DNA from: Galbibacter orientalis DSM 19592
GTDB lineage: Bacteria > Bacteroidota > Bacteroidia > Flavobacteriales > Flavobacteriaceae
NCBI RefSeq assembly: GCF_000260115.1
Contig: NZ_JH651379.1
Span: 1,740,501-1,804,500, forward strand
Direction: 5' to 3'
Length of the DNA stretch: 64,000 nucleotides
Of this stretch, positions 38,317-47,562 are shown piece after piece. A model generated the notes under the pieces. That model had not been told where the DNA came from and made no database searches. It saw nothing but the letters and a program-made list of their open reading frames with translations. How positions within the stretch are numbered: position 1 is the first letter of the stretch; each line of letters opens with the position of its first letter. The position numbers and the translations under genes are program-made.

Positions 38317-39192
38317 ATGAGTATTAAAAAGCCTGCATTAGAAGTAATTAACCCAACTTTTGGCAGTTCTTTTTCTTTTGTGAAGTTTGATGAGAATCAA
38401 AATCAGAATACATCGTATTGGCATTATCATCCAGAAATTGAATTGGTATATGTAAAAGGAGGAGCTGGAAAAAGACAAATTGGGAGTCATATTTCTTATT
38501 ACACAGAAGGAGACCTTATATTAATAGGTTCTAATTTACCACATTGTGGTTTTACAGATAAATTTACTGGAAACGAAAACGAAGTGGTTATTCAAATGCT
38601 CCCCGATTTTCTAGGAGCCGATTTAATGTCGAAACCCGAAATGAATAATATTAAATTATTATTTAAAAGATGTAAAGGAGGATTGGCTTTTACAGGAAAA
38701 ACAAAAGAAATTATTGGAGAAAGAATAGAAGGTCTAGAAAAACTAAATAGTTTTGAACGCTTATTAGGTTTCCTTTCTATTTTAAATGAATTACAACTTT
38801 CTGAAGATTATCAAATCTTAAATGCAGAAGGCTTTTCTATGCAAGCCGATGTACAAGATAATGACAGAATTAATATTGTGTTCAATTATGTGAAGAAAAA
38901 TTTTCAACAACCTATTACTCTAGAAGAAATTGCTAGCATTTCTGGTATGACAGTTCCTTCGTTCTGTAGATATTTTAAACAAATTACAGGGAAAACATTT
39001 ACACATTTTGTAAATGAATACAGATTAGTACATGCTTCTAAGCTGCTTGCTGAGAAGCCTATTGGAATTACAGATATTTGCTTTGAAAGTGGATTTAATA
39101 ACTTTTCATACTTTAATAAATCGTTTAAAAAGTTTACAGGAAAAACGCCTTCTCAATATAGAAATGAATTAAAAACGGTTATAGAAGATTAA
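38317..39192 (+). CDS. AraC-family transcriptional regulator with N-terminal cupin
   Basis: 291 residues. The N-terminal cupin-like sensor (YWHYHPEIELVYVKGGAGKR, GDLILIGSNLPHCGF) is followed by a C-terminal double helix-turn-helix: ITLEEIASISGMTVPSFCRY, then GITDICFESGFNNFSYFNKS and KFTGKTPSQYRNE. This is the standard sugar-responsive AraC layout. It is monocistronic with a good -7 box. Targets are unknown; the structured-RNA region directly downstream and the second AraC gene at 40288 are the nearest candidates. Confidence 0.92.
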   Translation: MSIKKPALEVINPTFGSSFSFVKFDENQNQNTSYWHYHPEIELVYVKGGAGKRQIGSHISYYTEGDLILIGSNLPHCGFTDKFTGNENEVVIQMLPDFLGADLMSKPEMNNIKLLFKRCKGGLAFTGKTKEIIGERIEGLEKLNSFERLLGFLSILNELQLSEDYQILNAEGFSMQADVQDNDRINIVFNYVKKNFQQPITLEEIASISGMTVPSFCRYFKQITGKTFTHFVNEYRLVHASKLLAEKPIGITDICFESGFNNFSYFNKSFKKFTGKTPSQYRNELKTVIED

Positions 39193-39242
39193 AAAGTATC
39201 TATAATAAGGATACTCGTTAAAGCTTATTCTATTTCTTAACT

Positions 39243-39320
39243 TTAATGTCCGAGTAAAAATACAAGACCGCTTCGCTATAAGAAAAAAGAACAAAGACCA
39301 AATTTTAACTACCACAAAAT
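39243..39320 (+). repeat. Dispersed intergenic repeat, copy 2
   Basis: It shares AATGTCCGAGTA, TACAAGA and CGCTTCGCTATAAG with 31121-31192, same order and orientation, 8.1 kb away. Confidence 0.8.
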
Positions 39321-39489
39321 AAGTAGTTTAAAGAAACAACATTTCAAAAACTCTCTTTTTATTCATTTTTATTAATAGCAAGGAGGGCTTAAAAACCCCA
39401 TTTGAACCTTGCTATAAGTGGAGTTCAATAAATTCCGTTAACTTTTATAACACAACAATAATTTCTTAACAGAAAATTTTAAATGAAGT

Positions 39490-39829
39490 TGAGCATAAAA
39501 AAAGCCGCATTCTTAGCAAAATGCGGCTTTTTTAAACTAACCAACTTAAAAAATAATCAAACAAGTTTTTATATTATTTAGCTGAAAACATCAGCTTTAC
39601 TTTCTTTTTATATATCTTCTTTTAAAATTCCAATCTTCCACAATAATCAATTCCTTCGGCACAAATTATAAGGGTTAAAATAAAGAGTCGCACGGAGTTG
39701 GGTTTCAAATAAGCACGACTCTTTTAACTAACCAACCAAAAAAATCTATAAATGATGAGCTATCAACCTCATCATTCTAATTATGAAAACTATCTTAAAG
39801 AACGCGTTGTTTAATTGCTAACAACAGTA
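39490..39829 (-). ncRNA. Candidate structured RNA, copy 1 (two hairpins)
   Basis: Reading the minus strand from a TATCTTTG box, a leader contains a perfect 9-bp hairpin (39751-39776). It is followed by GGTTGGTTAGTT and hairpin B (39682-39725, AAAGAGTCGTGC / GTGCGACTCTTT, then TTTATTTTAA). Further on comes TTGGTTAGTT and hairpin A (39497-39534, GCCGCATT / AATGCGGC, then seven T). Copy 2 at 39924-40187 has the same parts in the same order. Pairing of B needs two U-G wobbles that exist only on the minus strand, supporting this strand. No coding frame longer than about ten codons. Unknown function; possible regulatory RNA pair. Confidence 0.6.
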
Positions 39830-39837
39830 CAAAGATA
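39830..39837 (-). promoter_or_regulatory. -7 box (TATCTTTG) of RNA copy 1 with conserved upstream block
   Basis: TAnnTTTG match on the minus strand. The block ACAAGTATTAAGGTA (39849-39863) upstream is conserved in copy 2 (40207-40221) as ACAAGTAATAAGGTA at a similar distance. Confidence 0.6.
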
Positions 39838-39923
39838 CAGCCCGTTTTTACCTTAATACTTGTATAAACTAGTTAAAAAATTTCCTTTTGGTATTTTCTT
39901 AACGTAACTATAGCATCACATTA

Positions 39924-40187
39924 TAAAAAAGAAAAAGCCGCATTCTTAGGGAGAAATGCAGCTTTTTCAACTAACCAACTTAAAAAATAATCAAACTAAC
40001 CTTTATATGTATCGCTATTATATATGTTCTTTTTTAAAATAAAGAGCCGTACGGTTTGAGGGAACGTTTGGGGGAAGTACGACTCAATATTATAAACTAA
40101 CCAATCAAAAAATCTAAATCGATATGATAAAATCACATCATTATGAAAAAATTTTAAAGAACTATCGCTTTGTTTTTAATTACCGTG
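39924..40187 (-). ncRNA. Candidate structured RNA, copy 2 (two hairpins)
   Basis: This is the homologue of the 39490-39829 unit: TAAATTTG box, leader, ATTGGTTAGTT, hairpin B (40044-40085, GAGTCGTAC / GTACGGCTC on the minus strand), then TTGGTTAGTT and hairpin A (39931-39968, GCTGCATT / AATGCGGC, then TTTTTCTTTTTT). Between copies, three single changes in stem B and one in stem A all keep pairing on the minus strand (U-G or U-A) but give A-C mismatches on the plus strand. That is the strongest argument for a minus-strand RNA. The promoter end faces the AraC gene at 40288, so the two are divergent. Confidence 0.6.
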
Positions 40188-40195
40188 CAAATTTA
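40188..40195 (-). promoter_or_regulatory. -7 box (TAAATTTG) of RNA copy 2
   Basis: TAnnTTTG match on the minus strand with the conserved ACAAGTAATAAGGTA block just upstream (40207-40221). Confidence 0.6.
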
Positions 40196-40287
40196 CGACA
40201 CGATTATACCTTATTACTTGTAAAAACTGCTTGAAAATTTTCTATTTTTGATATAATTAACTGATTATAAACACCTAATAATAAGAA

Positions 40288-41142
40288 ATGGACAGTTTTC
40301 ATGACGGTTTTATTGTAGTTCAAGGGGATATAGACAAGAAGGAAACATCATTGCAAAAGCATAATTATTTCCAAATTGTCTATATTAGAGATGGTAATGG
40401 TATTTATAGAATTAATGATATAGATGTTAATTACAAAAAAGGGAGTATCTTTTTATTAGCTCCAGAAGACAACCACATTTTAAATCCAAAGACCAATACA
40501 AGCTATACCGCTTTAAAATTTACCGAAGTTTTATTTTCCAATAAGTCTAACCTTCCAGATAGAAAAATGTGGTTAGAAAATATTGAACACATTTTGCATA
40601 ATCCTAATATTATGCCAGGCGATTGTATTTCTGAAGAGGTTGATAGAGAACGACTTTGGAGAATTCAAGATTTTATTGTGGAAGAATTTAAAAATCAAGA
40701 TGAATTTTATTGGAGCATTATTACCAATGGAATTACAACTTCCTTAAGTATTATTGCAAGAAATATAATTAAAAAATATGCTCCTAATAAAGAGCTAACT
40801 GCATCTGTAAACTTAAAGAAATCGGATCAAATTCTGGCATACATTAGAACCAATGTATACGAACCAGAACTTATTAAAATTGAGCATTTGGCGCAAAAAT
40901 TTAATATGTCTCAGGCAAATATTGTTCATTTATTTAAAAAAGAAACAGGAGAGAGCATCAGACAATACATTATTAACTACAAATTAATGCTTGTAAAATA
41001 CCGATTAAAAAACACGCATTATTCTATTTCAGAAATTAGCTATGAGTTAGGTTTTACAGATGAGAGTCATCTTACCAAATCTTTTAAAAGTAAGTTTAAA
41101 AAAACCCCTAAGCAATACCGCCAAGAGGTTTTGAATAAGTAG
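40288..41142 (+). CDS. AraC-family transcriptional regulator
   Basis: 284 residues. The N-terminal cupin-type half (NYFQIVYIRDGNGIYRIND, GSIFLLAPEDNHIL) is followed by a C-terminal AraC DNA-binding half (IKIEHLAQKFNMSQANIVHL, SISEISYELGFTDESHLTKS, FKKTPKQYRQEVLN). It is only distantly similar to the 38317 regulator. It is transcribed divergently from the RNA unit at 39924-40187, so a shared control region of about 90 bp is likely. A 140-nt tail region after the stop shows no further gene. Confidence 0.9.
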   Translation: MDSFHDGFIVVQGDIDKKETSLQKHNYFQIVYIRDGNGIYRINDIDVNYKKGSIFLLAPEDNHILNPKTNTSYTALKFTEVLFSNKSNLPDRKMWLENIEHILHNPNIMPGDCISEEVDRERLWRIQDFIVEEFKNQDEFYWSIITNGITTSLSIIARNIIKKYAPNKELTASVNLKKSDQILAYIRTNVYEPELIKIEHLAQKFNMSQANIVHLFKKETGESIRQYIINYKLMLVKYRLKNTHYSISEISYELGFTDESHLTKSFKSKFKKTPKQYRQEVLNK

Positions 41143-41297
41143 TACTTATCATACTTTTCTATTTCCTTACTCCTGTAAGAGAATCAACTACTTTGGAGCA
41201 AGCCCAACATACAAAGGAAACTATTACAACACATTTAGACTTTAACCCTACGGTAAACTCAGAACAAGCATTGGGAAATTAACTCCTTAATAAAGGA

Positions 41298-42068
41298 TTA
41301 AAAAATATCATCTAAAATTTTAGCCAAACGCAAGCCTCCTTTTTCCAATTGAGCACGTACGGTATCAAAATTATCATACATATAATTGTAGCCAAGCTTC
41401 TCTCCCACTTCTACAGAACCATATACTTTTTTTGCCAATTCTTGAGATTCTTTTACCCAATCTAACAAAGTTCCCTCCGTAATAGCTTTTTGCTGTTCTT
41501 TAGAATACACAGGTAAATTAGCCGATAATTCGCTATAACTCATCCCATAAGACTCTATCATATCGCTGTCCCAAACCCGGTGTAAGTTACTTCCGTCTCC
41601 AAACCAACGTACTTGAATGTCGTTTCCTCCCTTATCTTCTGCTCTTCCAACATGCAGAGGCTGATGTAAATCTCCCACAAAATGAATAAGTAGTTTTAAG
41701 TAAAACGCTTTATCTTCTTTAGTAGCGGTATCATCTTTTATTACAGAGATGCATTTTTCAATTCCCATAATAATATCTCCATCTTCACTTGGAGTAACAT
41801 CTGTATAATTTTTATCAAAAGGAAAGTTTACATAATGCCACGGACTAAAACCACGAAATCTTTTATCCGACTTAATATCGTCGGCATACGTAGCTACAAT
41901 TGAAAGGGATTGCCCACCTAAAAATTTTTCAATTTTACGTTTTGTGCTATTTTTTATATGTTCTTGTGCTACTTCACCTACTACACGGTGACCAGTTTTT
42001 CCCCAAAAAGGAGTATTTGCAAAAGACTGTTGACAGCATAAAATAACCAGAATAAATAATAAACGCAT
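41298..42068 (-). CDS. S1/P1-family nuclease, secreted
   Basis: 256 residues with a signal peptide (LLFILVILCCQQSFA). The mature N-terminus is FWGKTGHRVVG, where the near-terminal Trp and the following His are zinc ligands in the family. Further ligands are seen in VATYADDIKSD, SPWHYVNFPFD, LIHFVGDLHQPLHVGRAEDKGGND (split ligand cluster) and NLHRVWDSDMI. This is a complete trinuclear-zinc S1/P1 nuclease. Likely role: extracellular or periplasmic degradation of single-stranded nucleic acids for nutrient (phosphate) gain. A TACTTTTG -7 box lies 17 nt upstream of the ATG. Confidence 0.93.
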   Translation of the reverse strand: MRLLFILVILCCQQSFANTPFWGKTGHRVVGEVAQEHIKNSTKRKIEKFLGGQSLSIVATYADDIKSDKRFRGFSPWHYVNFPFDKNYTDVTPSEDGDIIMGIEKCISVIKDDTATKEDKAFYLKLLIHFVGDLHQPLHVGRAEDKGGNDIQVRWFGDGSNLHRVWDSDMIESYGMSYSELSANLPVYSKEQQKAITEGTLLDWVKESQELAKKVYGSVEVGEKLGYNYMYDNFDTVRAQLEKGGLRLAKILDDIF

Positions 42069-42084
42069 AAGATAAATTTTTTAA

Positions 42085-42092
42085 CAAAAGTA
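42085..42092 (-). promoter_or_regulatory. -7 box (TACTTTTG) for the S1/P1 nuclease gene
   Basis: TAnnTTTG match on the minus strand with only 16 nt between the box and the ATG, giving a very short leader. Confidence 0.5.
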
Positions 42093-42298
42093 AAACTCTA
42101 TACTTTAACCAGATGTTAAATTTACCAACGAATTTATAATCAAACAACCATTATAAATATTCCATACACTTTAGTACCTTTACGAAGAAAGGAAAAGCTT
42201 CCTTTTATAAAGCATTCTTGCCCTAAACTATATGCTTATTGAACTATGTTGAAGAAATGATGAAAGGATTGAGAGTCAACAAGAATAAAAAACATAAG

Positions 42299-43645
42299 AT
42301 GAAATTAAAATATATCGCCACATTTGCGGTAAGCATTTTCTCTATAAGTATTGGATTTTCACAAATTCCTGAAAATATAAAGAAGGAAATTCAGTACAGA
42401 GTTAAAAATAAAATAAACCCATCCATTGCAGTTGGAATAGCAGACTCCACAGGAACATATTATTACGTCCATGGATTAAAAGATGTTGCAAACAAATTAA
42501 AAGCAGATGAAAACACCTTGTATGAAATAGGCTCTATTACCAAAACATACACGGGCCTACTTCTTGCAAAATACAATGTTACAGATTCGTTAGATTTAAA
42601 AACTCCTGTAAACAATTTCCTACCAGACTCTATAACCCTAACCGATAAAAAAGGGGTAGACGTTACCTTAAAAAGTTTGTCTACACACTCTAGTGGTTTA
42701 CCAAGACTACCCAACAACATGGATTTACAAAATCAACTTAATCCATATGCCGAATATTCTAGAAAGGATATGTATACTTTTTTAAGCCATTATATCCCAA
42801 AAAGTGTTGATAAGAAGTTTGAATATTCTAATCTAGGAGCTGGTTTATTAGGAGATATACTTTCTATTTACAAAAAAGACAGTTACAAAAATTTATTGCA
42901 AAAAGAAGTATTGAGTCCGTTAGCTCTAAAAGCTACTTTTTTAAATATCCCAACCACACAAACCGAAAACTTTGCTAAAGGATATTTGGGAAACCAAGAA
43001 GTTCCACATTGGAAATTTAAGTTAATGGAACCAGCAGGTGGATTAAAAACCAATATAAAAGACCTTGTTAAATACGGGAAAAGTTATTTAAATCCGCAAA
43101 ACCCTTTGGCAAAAGCCCAAAAAGTAGCTACCTCAGTACAGTTTACGGATCAAGAAATGAAGAAACATGGCTTGGGATGGTTTATAAATGAAGATGATAT
43201 AATTTTTCATGGTGGCGGTACTGGCGGTTTTAGAACTTTTATGGCTGTGGATAAAAAGAATAAAAGAGTTATTGCAATAATGACAAATTCTGGCTCGAGC
43301 TCTGTGGAAGATATAGCTGAATATATTATAGATCCAAAGAAAAATCCAATAGATTTCACTCCAAAAGCAATAGAAATTACGCCAGAAGAATTAATGGCTT
43401 ACGAAGGGAATTATATAAATGATGGTTTAAAATTATCCTACGATTTTATAATTAACGAGAACACCTTACAAGCTCAATTAAGCGGACAACCAGAATTTCC
43501 TGTTTATTACCAAGGAGAATCTACTTTTTTTTATAAAGTTATAAAGGCTAAAATAGTATTTGAGCGTGATGAAAACAACACAGTTGTAGGTTTAACTTTA
43601 CACCAAAACGGACAGGAAATCCCTTTCATTAAAACAACTCCATAA
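42299..43645 (+). CDS. Class C beta-lactamase-fold serine hydrolase, secreted
   Basis: The ATG at 42299 (MKLKYIATFAVSIFSISIGFS) gives a proper signal peptide; the TTG at 42239 adds 20 unlikely residues. Active-site motifs are SITK (IGSITKTYTGLL, catalytic Ser-x-x-Lys), YSN (KFEYSNLGAGLLG) and HGGGTGGF near residue 330 in place of KTG. A C-terminal lipocalin-like extension (ALMAYEGNYINDGLKLSYDF) is typical of Bacteroidota members. These are usually D-amino-acid peptidases or esterases rather than resistance enzymes. It is followed after 14 nt by a HAD gene. Confidence 0.85.
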   Translation: MKLKYIATFAVSIFSISIGFSQIPENIKKEIQYRVKNKINPSIAVGIADSTGTYYYVHGLKDVANKLKADENTLYEIGSITKTYTGLLLAKYNVTDSLDLKTPVNNFLPDSITLTDKKGVDVTLKSLSTHSSGLPRLPNNMDLQNQLNPYAEYSRKDMYTFLSHYIPKSVDKKFEYSNLGAGLLGDILSIYKKDSYKNLLQKEVLSPLALKATFLNIPTTQTENFAKGYLGNQEVPHWKFKLMEPAGGLKTNIKDLVKYGKSYLNPQNPLAKAQKVATSVQFTDQEMKKHGLGWFINEDDIIFHGGGTGGFRTFMAVDKKNKRVIAIMTNSGSSSVEDIAEYIIDPKKNPIDFTPKAIEITPEELMAYEGNYINDGLKLSYDFIINENTLQAQLSGQPEFPVYYQGESTFFYKVIKAKIVFERDENNTVVGLTLHQNGQEIPFIKTTP

Positions 43646-43659
43646 ACTACAATTTATTA

Positions 43660-44475
43660 ATGTATAAAATTATTTTTACAGATATTGATGGTACTTTATT
43701 AGGTCCAGACAGAGTTCTAACACAAGCAACCATAGACCAAGTAACTAGAATAAAAGAAACAATTCCTTTTATTTTGGTTTCTTCTAGAATGCCAAAACAG
43801 ATGTATCATCTTCAGCAGGATTTAGGAATTTTAAACACCCCGTTAATTGCATTTAATGGCGCTTATATAGAAAAAGAAAGTAAAGTAATTCATTCTTCAG
43901 AAATTCCAATTTCAATTATAAAAAACTTAGTGCTTTTAAATGAAAAAGCAGGCGAAAACAAAATCCACATCAGTCTCTTTAATGCCAATAATTGGTATGT
44001 AGATAGTATGGATTATTGGGCAAAACGTGAAGAAACAAACACAAAAATTTCTCCAGAAATAAAACCCAATTCCGAAGTTGTAACACTTTGGGAAAAAGAA
44101 AATAAAGGAGCACATAAAATTATGTGTATGGGAGATAAATTACTCATTGATAAAATTTACAAATTTCTAGAAGAAAATTATAAAGACGCTCTACATCTAT
44201 ATCGTTCTAAAGACACTTATATTGAAATAGCTAGCAAAGAAATTTCTAAATTAACAGGAATAAAAACCTTATTAAATTGTTGCTACCCAACTTATAATTT
44301 AGAAGAAGTTGTTGCTTTTGGCGATAATTATAATGATGAAGAAATGATAGGCGCAGTGGGTCATGGAGTAGCTGTAGATAATGCTCGAGATGAAGTAAAG
44401 GCAGTAGCCAAGGCTATAACCCAACATCATAAAGAAGATGGAGTAGCAAATTATTTGAAAATTCTATTCAAATAA
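43660..44475 (+). CDS. Cof-type HAD-IIB phosphatase
   Basis: 271 residues with HAD motif I FTDIDGTLLGPDR (nucleophile Asp7), motif II VSSRMPKQ, the type IIB cap, motif III Lys in KLLIDKIYKF/KEISKLTGI and motif IV VAFGDNYNDEEMI. Cof-type enzymes dephosphorylate sugar phosphates or cofactors such as pyridoxal phosphate; the substrate is not evident. It lies 14 nt after the serine hydrolase and may be co-transcribed. Confidence 0.9.
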   Translation: MYKIIFTDIDGTLLGPDRVLTQATIDQVTRIKETIPFILVSSRMPKQMYHLQQDLGILNTPLIAFNGAYIEKESKVIHSSEIPISIIKNLVLLNEKAGENKIHISLFNANNWYVDSMDYWAKREETNTKISPEIKPNSEVVTLWEKENKGAHKIMCMGDKLLIDKIYKFLEENYKDALHLYRSKDTYIEIASKEISKLTGIKTLLNCCYPTYNLEEVVAFGDNYNDEEMIGAVGHGVAVDNARDEVKAVAKAITQHHKEDGVANYLKILFK

Positions 44476-44522
44476 TTGTAACATAACAATAAAAATTAGG
44501 TCTTATATAAAAATTTTGATAA

Positions 44523-46391
44523 ATGATACACATGAAGAAAATTGCATTTGCACTTTTGGCTGTTACTATTGTAGCCTGTACACCTAAAGTCAACGATTTA
44601 GCAACAAGCAAACCAATAGACGCGTCTATTGATTTAGTAAATGTAACAAACGATATGGTACATGTAACCATCAATCCTGGTAGATTTACTACTGAAAGTA
44701 TTAATTTTTATATCCCAAAAACTGTTCCTGGAACTTATAGTAATAATAATTATGGTCAGTTTCTAGAAAACGTAACTGCTTACGATTACGATAACAATCC
44801 CATGGAAATTTCTAGTGTTGACACCAATACTTGGAAAATAGCAAATGCTACCAATTTTGATAGAATTGAGTACGATGTTAACGATTCTTTTGATACCGAA
44901 GCAGAAGTTGAAGAAGCTGTTTTCTCTCCAGCAGGAACAAATATCGAAGCGAATAAGAATTTCTTTCTTAACTTACATATGTTTGTAGGGTATTTTGATA
45001 ACTTGAAAGAGCATTCCTATTTATTACATTTTACACATCCTACAGGATTTGAAGCTTCTACCTCATTAAATAAAGTAATGTTGAATGACGGTAAAGCAGA
45101 TACCGATACTTTTATGGCAAACAGATACTTTGAGGTTACAGACAACCCAATTATGTATTCAAAACCAGATTCTGAAAGCTTTTCGGTAAACGATATCGAG
45201 GTTACTTTGTCGGTATATTCTCCAAATAAAGTATATTCTGCATTAAGCATTAAGGATGAAATGGAGAAAATGATGAAAGCCCAAAAAACTTTCTTAGGAG
45301 ATATAAATTCTACAAAAAAATACCATATCCTACTATTTTTAGGAGCAATGGGAGAAGGAGATCCTACTGGATTTGGAGCTTTAGAGCACCATACTAGTAC
45401 AACCGTTGTGTTACCAGAAACTATGCCTAAAGATGCATTAGTAGAAACGATGACCGATGTAGTCTCTCATGAGTTTTTCCATATTGTAACTCCGCTTACT
45501 GTTCATTCAGAAGAGATTCAATATTTTGATTATAACGATCCAAAAATGTCCGAACATTTATGGATGTATGAAGGAGTTACAGAATATTTTGCTAACCTAT
45601 TCCAAATTAATCAAGGACTTATAGACGAGCAAGCTTTTTATGATAGAATAGCTACTAAAATTCAGAACTCGAAAAGGTATAACGACAGTTTATCTTTTAC
45701 TAAAATGAGTAAAAATGTTTTAGTAGAACCTTATAAAGACGATTATGCAAATGTTTATGAAAAAGGAGCATTAATTGGAATGTGTATAGACCTTATTATT
45801 CGTGAGCAAAGTAATGGTGAAAAAGGAATTTTATGGTTAATGAAAGAACTTTCTAAAGAATATGGCGAAGACAAACCATTTAAAGATAATGAGCTGTTTG
45901 ATAAAATTGTTTCTTTAACATACCCGGAAGTTGGTAGCTTTTTAAATACTTATGTTGTAGGAGACACGCCTATTAATTACGAAGATTTCTTTGGAAAAGT
46001 AGGTTTATCTTTTGAAAGTGAAATGGTAGAAACTGGATTTTTCTTAAACGGACAAATTCCTTTTATTGATGTAAAACCTAGCAACAACGAAATTTTTGTT
46101 AGAAATGTCGATTTAAACTCTTCGATGAAAGAAATAGGACTACAAGCAGATGATGTTATAAAATCTGTAAATGGAAAAGACTTTACAGTAGAGGCAATTC
46201 GTGAGATCATTATGGGTTCTATGTCTTGGCAAGCAGACAGCGAAGTTATTTTGGTAATTAATAGAGATGGAAAAGAGCTAACGCTTAAAGGAAAAGCAGG
46301 AACTCCTAGGATAGAAAACAAAAAACTTACTAAAAAAAGTTCTACAACCCCAGCACAAGATACTTTGCGTAAAGCATGGCTAAAAAGCTAA
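44523..46391 (+). CDS. M61-family glycyl aminopeptidase-like peptidase with PDZ domain, lipoprotein
   Basis: 622 residues; the ATG at 44532 (MKKIAFALLAVTIVAC) is the better lipoprotein start. An N-terminal beta domain (FTTESINFYIPKTVPGTY) is followed by the M61 zinc centre DVVSHEFFHIVTPLTVHS (HExxH about residue 320) with downstream WMYEGVTEYFANLF (third ligand Glu). A C-terminal PDZ domain (GLQADDVIKSVNGKDFTVEA) closes the protein. Family knowledge: aminopeptidase with preference for N-terminal Gly/Ala. A strong terminator follows. Confidence 0.9.
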   Translation: MIHMKKIAFALLAVTIVACTPKVNDLATSKPIDASIDLVNVTNDMVHVTINPGRFTTESINFYIPKTVPGTYSNNNYGQFLENVTAYDYDNNPMEISSVDTNTWKIANATNFDRIEYDVNDSFDTEAEVEEAVFSPAGTNIEANKNFFLNLHMFVGYFDNLKEHSYLLHFTHPTGFEASTSLNKVMLNDGKADTDTFMANRYFEVTDNPIMYSKPDSESFSVNDIEVTLSVYSPNKVYSALSIKDEMEKMMKAQKTFLGDINSTKKYHILLFLGAMGEGDPTGFGALEHHTSTTVVLPETMPKDALVETMTDVVSHEFFHIVTPLTVHSEEIQYFDYNDPKMSEHLWMYEGVTEYFANLFQINQGLIDEQAFYDRIATKIQNSKRYNDSLSFTKMSKNVLVEPYKDDYANVYEKGALIGMCIDLIIREQSNGEKGILWLMKELSKEYGEDKPFKDNELFDKIVSLTYPEVGSFLNTYVVGDTPINYEDFFGKVGLSFESEMVETGFFLNGQIPFIDVKPSNNEIFVRNVDLNSSMKEIGLQADDVIKSVNGKDFTVEAIREIIMGSMSWQADSEVILVINRDGKELTLKGKAGTPRIENKKLTKKSSTTPAQDTLRKAWLKS

Positions 46392-46418
46392 CAAACAATA
46401 TGTTAATATAACGCAATC

Positions 46419-46452
46419 ATCCCCAAAGGTTTTAAAACTTTTGGGGATTTTC
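46419..46452 (+). terminator. Terminator between the M61 gene and rpoD
   Basis: ATCCCCAAA / TTTGGGGAT stem with a self-complementary GTTTTAAAAC top and a trailing T-rich tract. Confidence 0.9.
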
Positions 46453-46558
46453 ATTTAAAAAATAAAAAATCATTTTTTTTGTAACATTTTATCTCCTAGC
46501 TACGTATAATAATCTGTATACCCAAATTCATTCATTTAAAACAATCAGGAGAGAATAG

Positions 46559-47422
46559 ATGAGACAGCTCAAAATTACGAAGCAGGTAACCAATAGAGAA
46601 ACCGCTTCCCTGGATAAGTATCTTCAAGAAATTGGTAAGGTAGACTTAATTACAGCAGACGAAGAGGTAGAATTAGCACAACGTATTAAGGCGGGAGACC
46701 AAATAGCCTTAGAAAAACTTACAAAAGCTAATTTACGTTTCGTGGTTTCTGTTGCAAAACAATACCAAAATCAAGGATTAACTTTACCAGATTTAATTAA
46801 CGAAGGAAACTTAGGCCTTATCAAAGCTGCACAACGTTTTGATGAAACACGTGGGTTTAAATTTATTTCGTACGCAGTATGGTGGATTCGTCAATCTATC
46901 CTACAAGCATTAGCAGAGCAATCGCGTATTGTTCGTTTACCATTAAATAAAATTGGTTCTATTAATAAGATTAATAAAACCTTTGCTTTTTTAGAGCAAG
47001 CTCATGAGCGTGTTCCTTCAGCAGAAGAGATTGCAAAAGAACTCGATATGTCTATAAACGACGTAAAAGAGTCTATGAAAAATTCTGGTCGCCATGTATC
47101 CATGGATGCTCCTTTAGTAGAAGGAGAAGATTCTAACCTTTACGATGTACTTCGTAGTGGAGAATCTCCAAATCCAGATAAAGACCTTTTACACGAGTCG
47201 CTTCGTACCGAAATTGAAAGAGCTTTAGAAACACTTACGCCTAGAGAAGCAGATGTTATTAGACTTTATTTTGGTTTAGGAGATCAACATCCAATGACTT
47301 TAGAAGAAATTGGAGAAACTTTTGATCTTACAAGAGAGCGTGTTCGTCAAATTAAAGAAAAGGCTATCAGAAGATTAAAACATACTTCTAGAAGTAAAAT
47401 TCTAAAAACCTATTTAGGTTAA
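46559..47422 (+). CDS. rpoD: Primary sigma factor RpoD/SigA, short Bacteroidota type
   Basis: 287 residues without region 1.1, the usual Bacteroidota form. Region 1.2 [17 protein letters not shown]; region 2 [37 protein letters not shown] and [15 protein letters not shown]; region 3 [16 protein letters not shown]; region 4 [14 protein letters not shown] and [20 protein letters not shown]. All key residues are intact. It recognises TAnnTTTG / TTG promoters, which agrees with the boxes seen in this window. It is monocistronic between two good terminators; the TTTTGTAAC upstream of TACGTATAAT around 46480-46510 may be its promoter. Confidence 0.97.
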   Translation: MRQLKITKQVTNRETASLDKYLQEIGKVDLITADEEVELAQRIKAGDQIALEKLTKANLRFVVSVAKQYQNQGLTLPDLINEGNLGLIKAAQRFDETRGFKFISYAVWWIRQSILQALAEQSRIVRLPLNKIGSINKINKTFAFLEQAHERVPSAEEIAKELDMSINDVKESMKNSGRHVSMDAPLVEGEDSNLYDVLRSGESPNPDKDLLHESLRTEIERALETLTPREADVIRLYFGLGDQHPMTLEEIGETFDLTRERVRQIKEKAIRRLKHTSRSKILKTYLG

Positions 47423-47531
47423 TCATATTTAGCTTATTTTTTTGTAATTTTAAGTGTAGAGATTAAAATTTTATAAAAATATATACAGTAACAACAGTTT
47501 ATCATAACTGTTCGTTTTTTGATTGATGAAT

Positions 47532-47560
47532 AAACTCCGGCTGATTACCGGAGTTTTTTT
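47532..47560 (+). terminator. Rho-independent terminator after rpoD
   Basis: AAACTCCGG / CCGGAGTTT stem, 7-nt loop, followed by a seven-T run. Confidence 0.93.
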
Positions 47561-47562
47561 GT

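Noticed and set aside
41147-41281. Open frame after the second AraC gene (VVLIILFYFLTPVRESTT ... EQALGN)
   Set aside because: No usable start codon, and part of it resembles a decayed GCAAGC-type dispersed repeat; not enough to call a gene or pseudogene.
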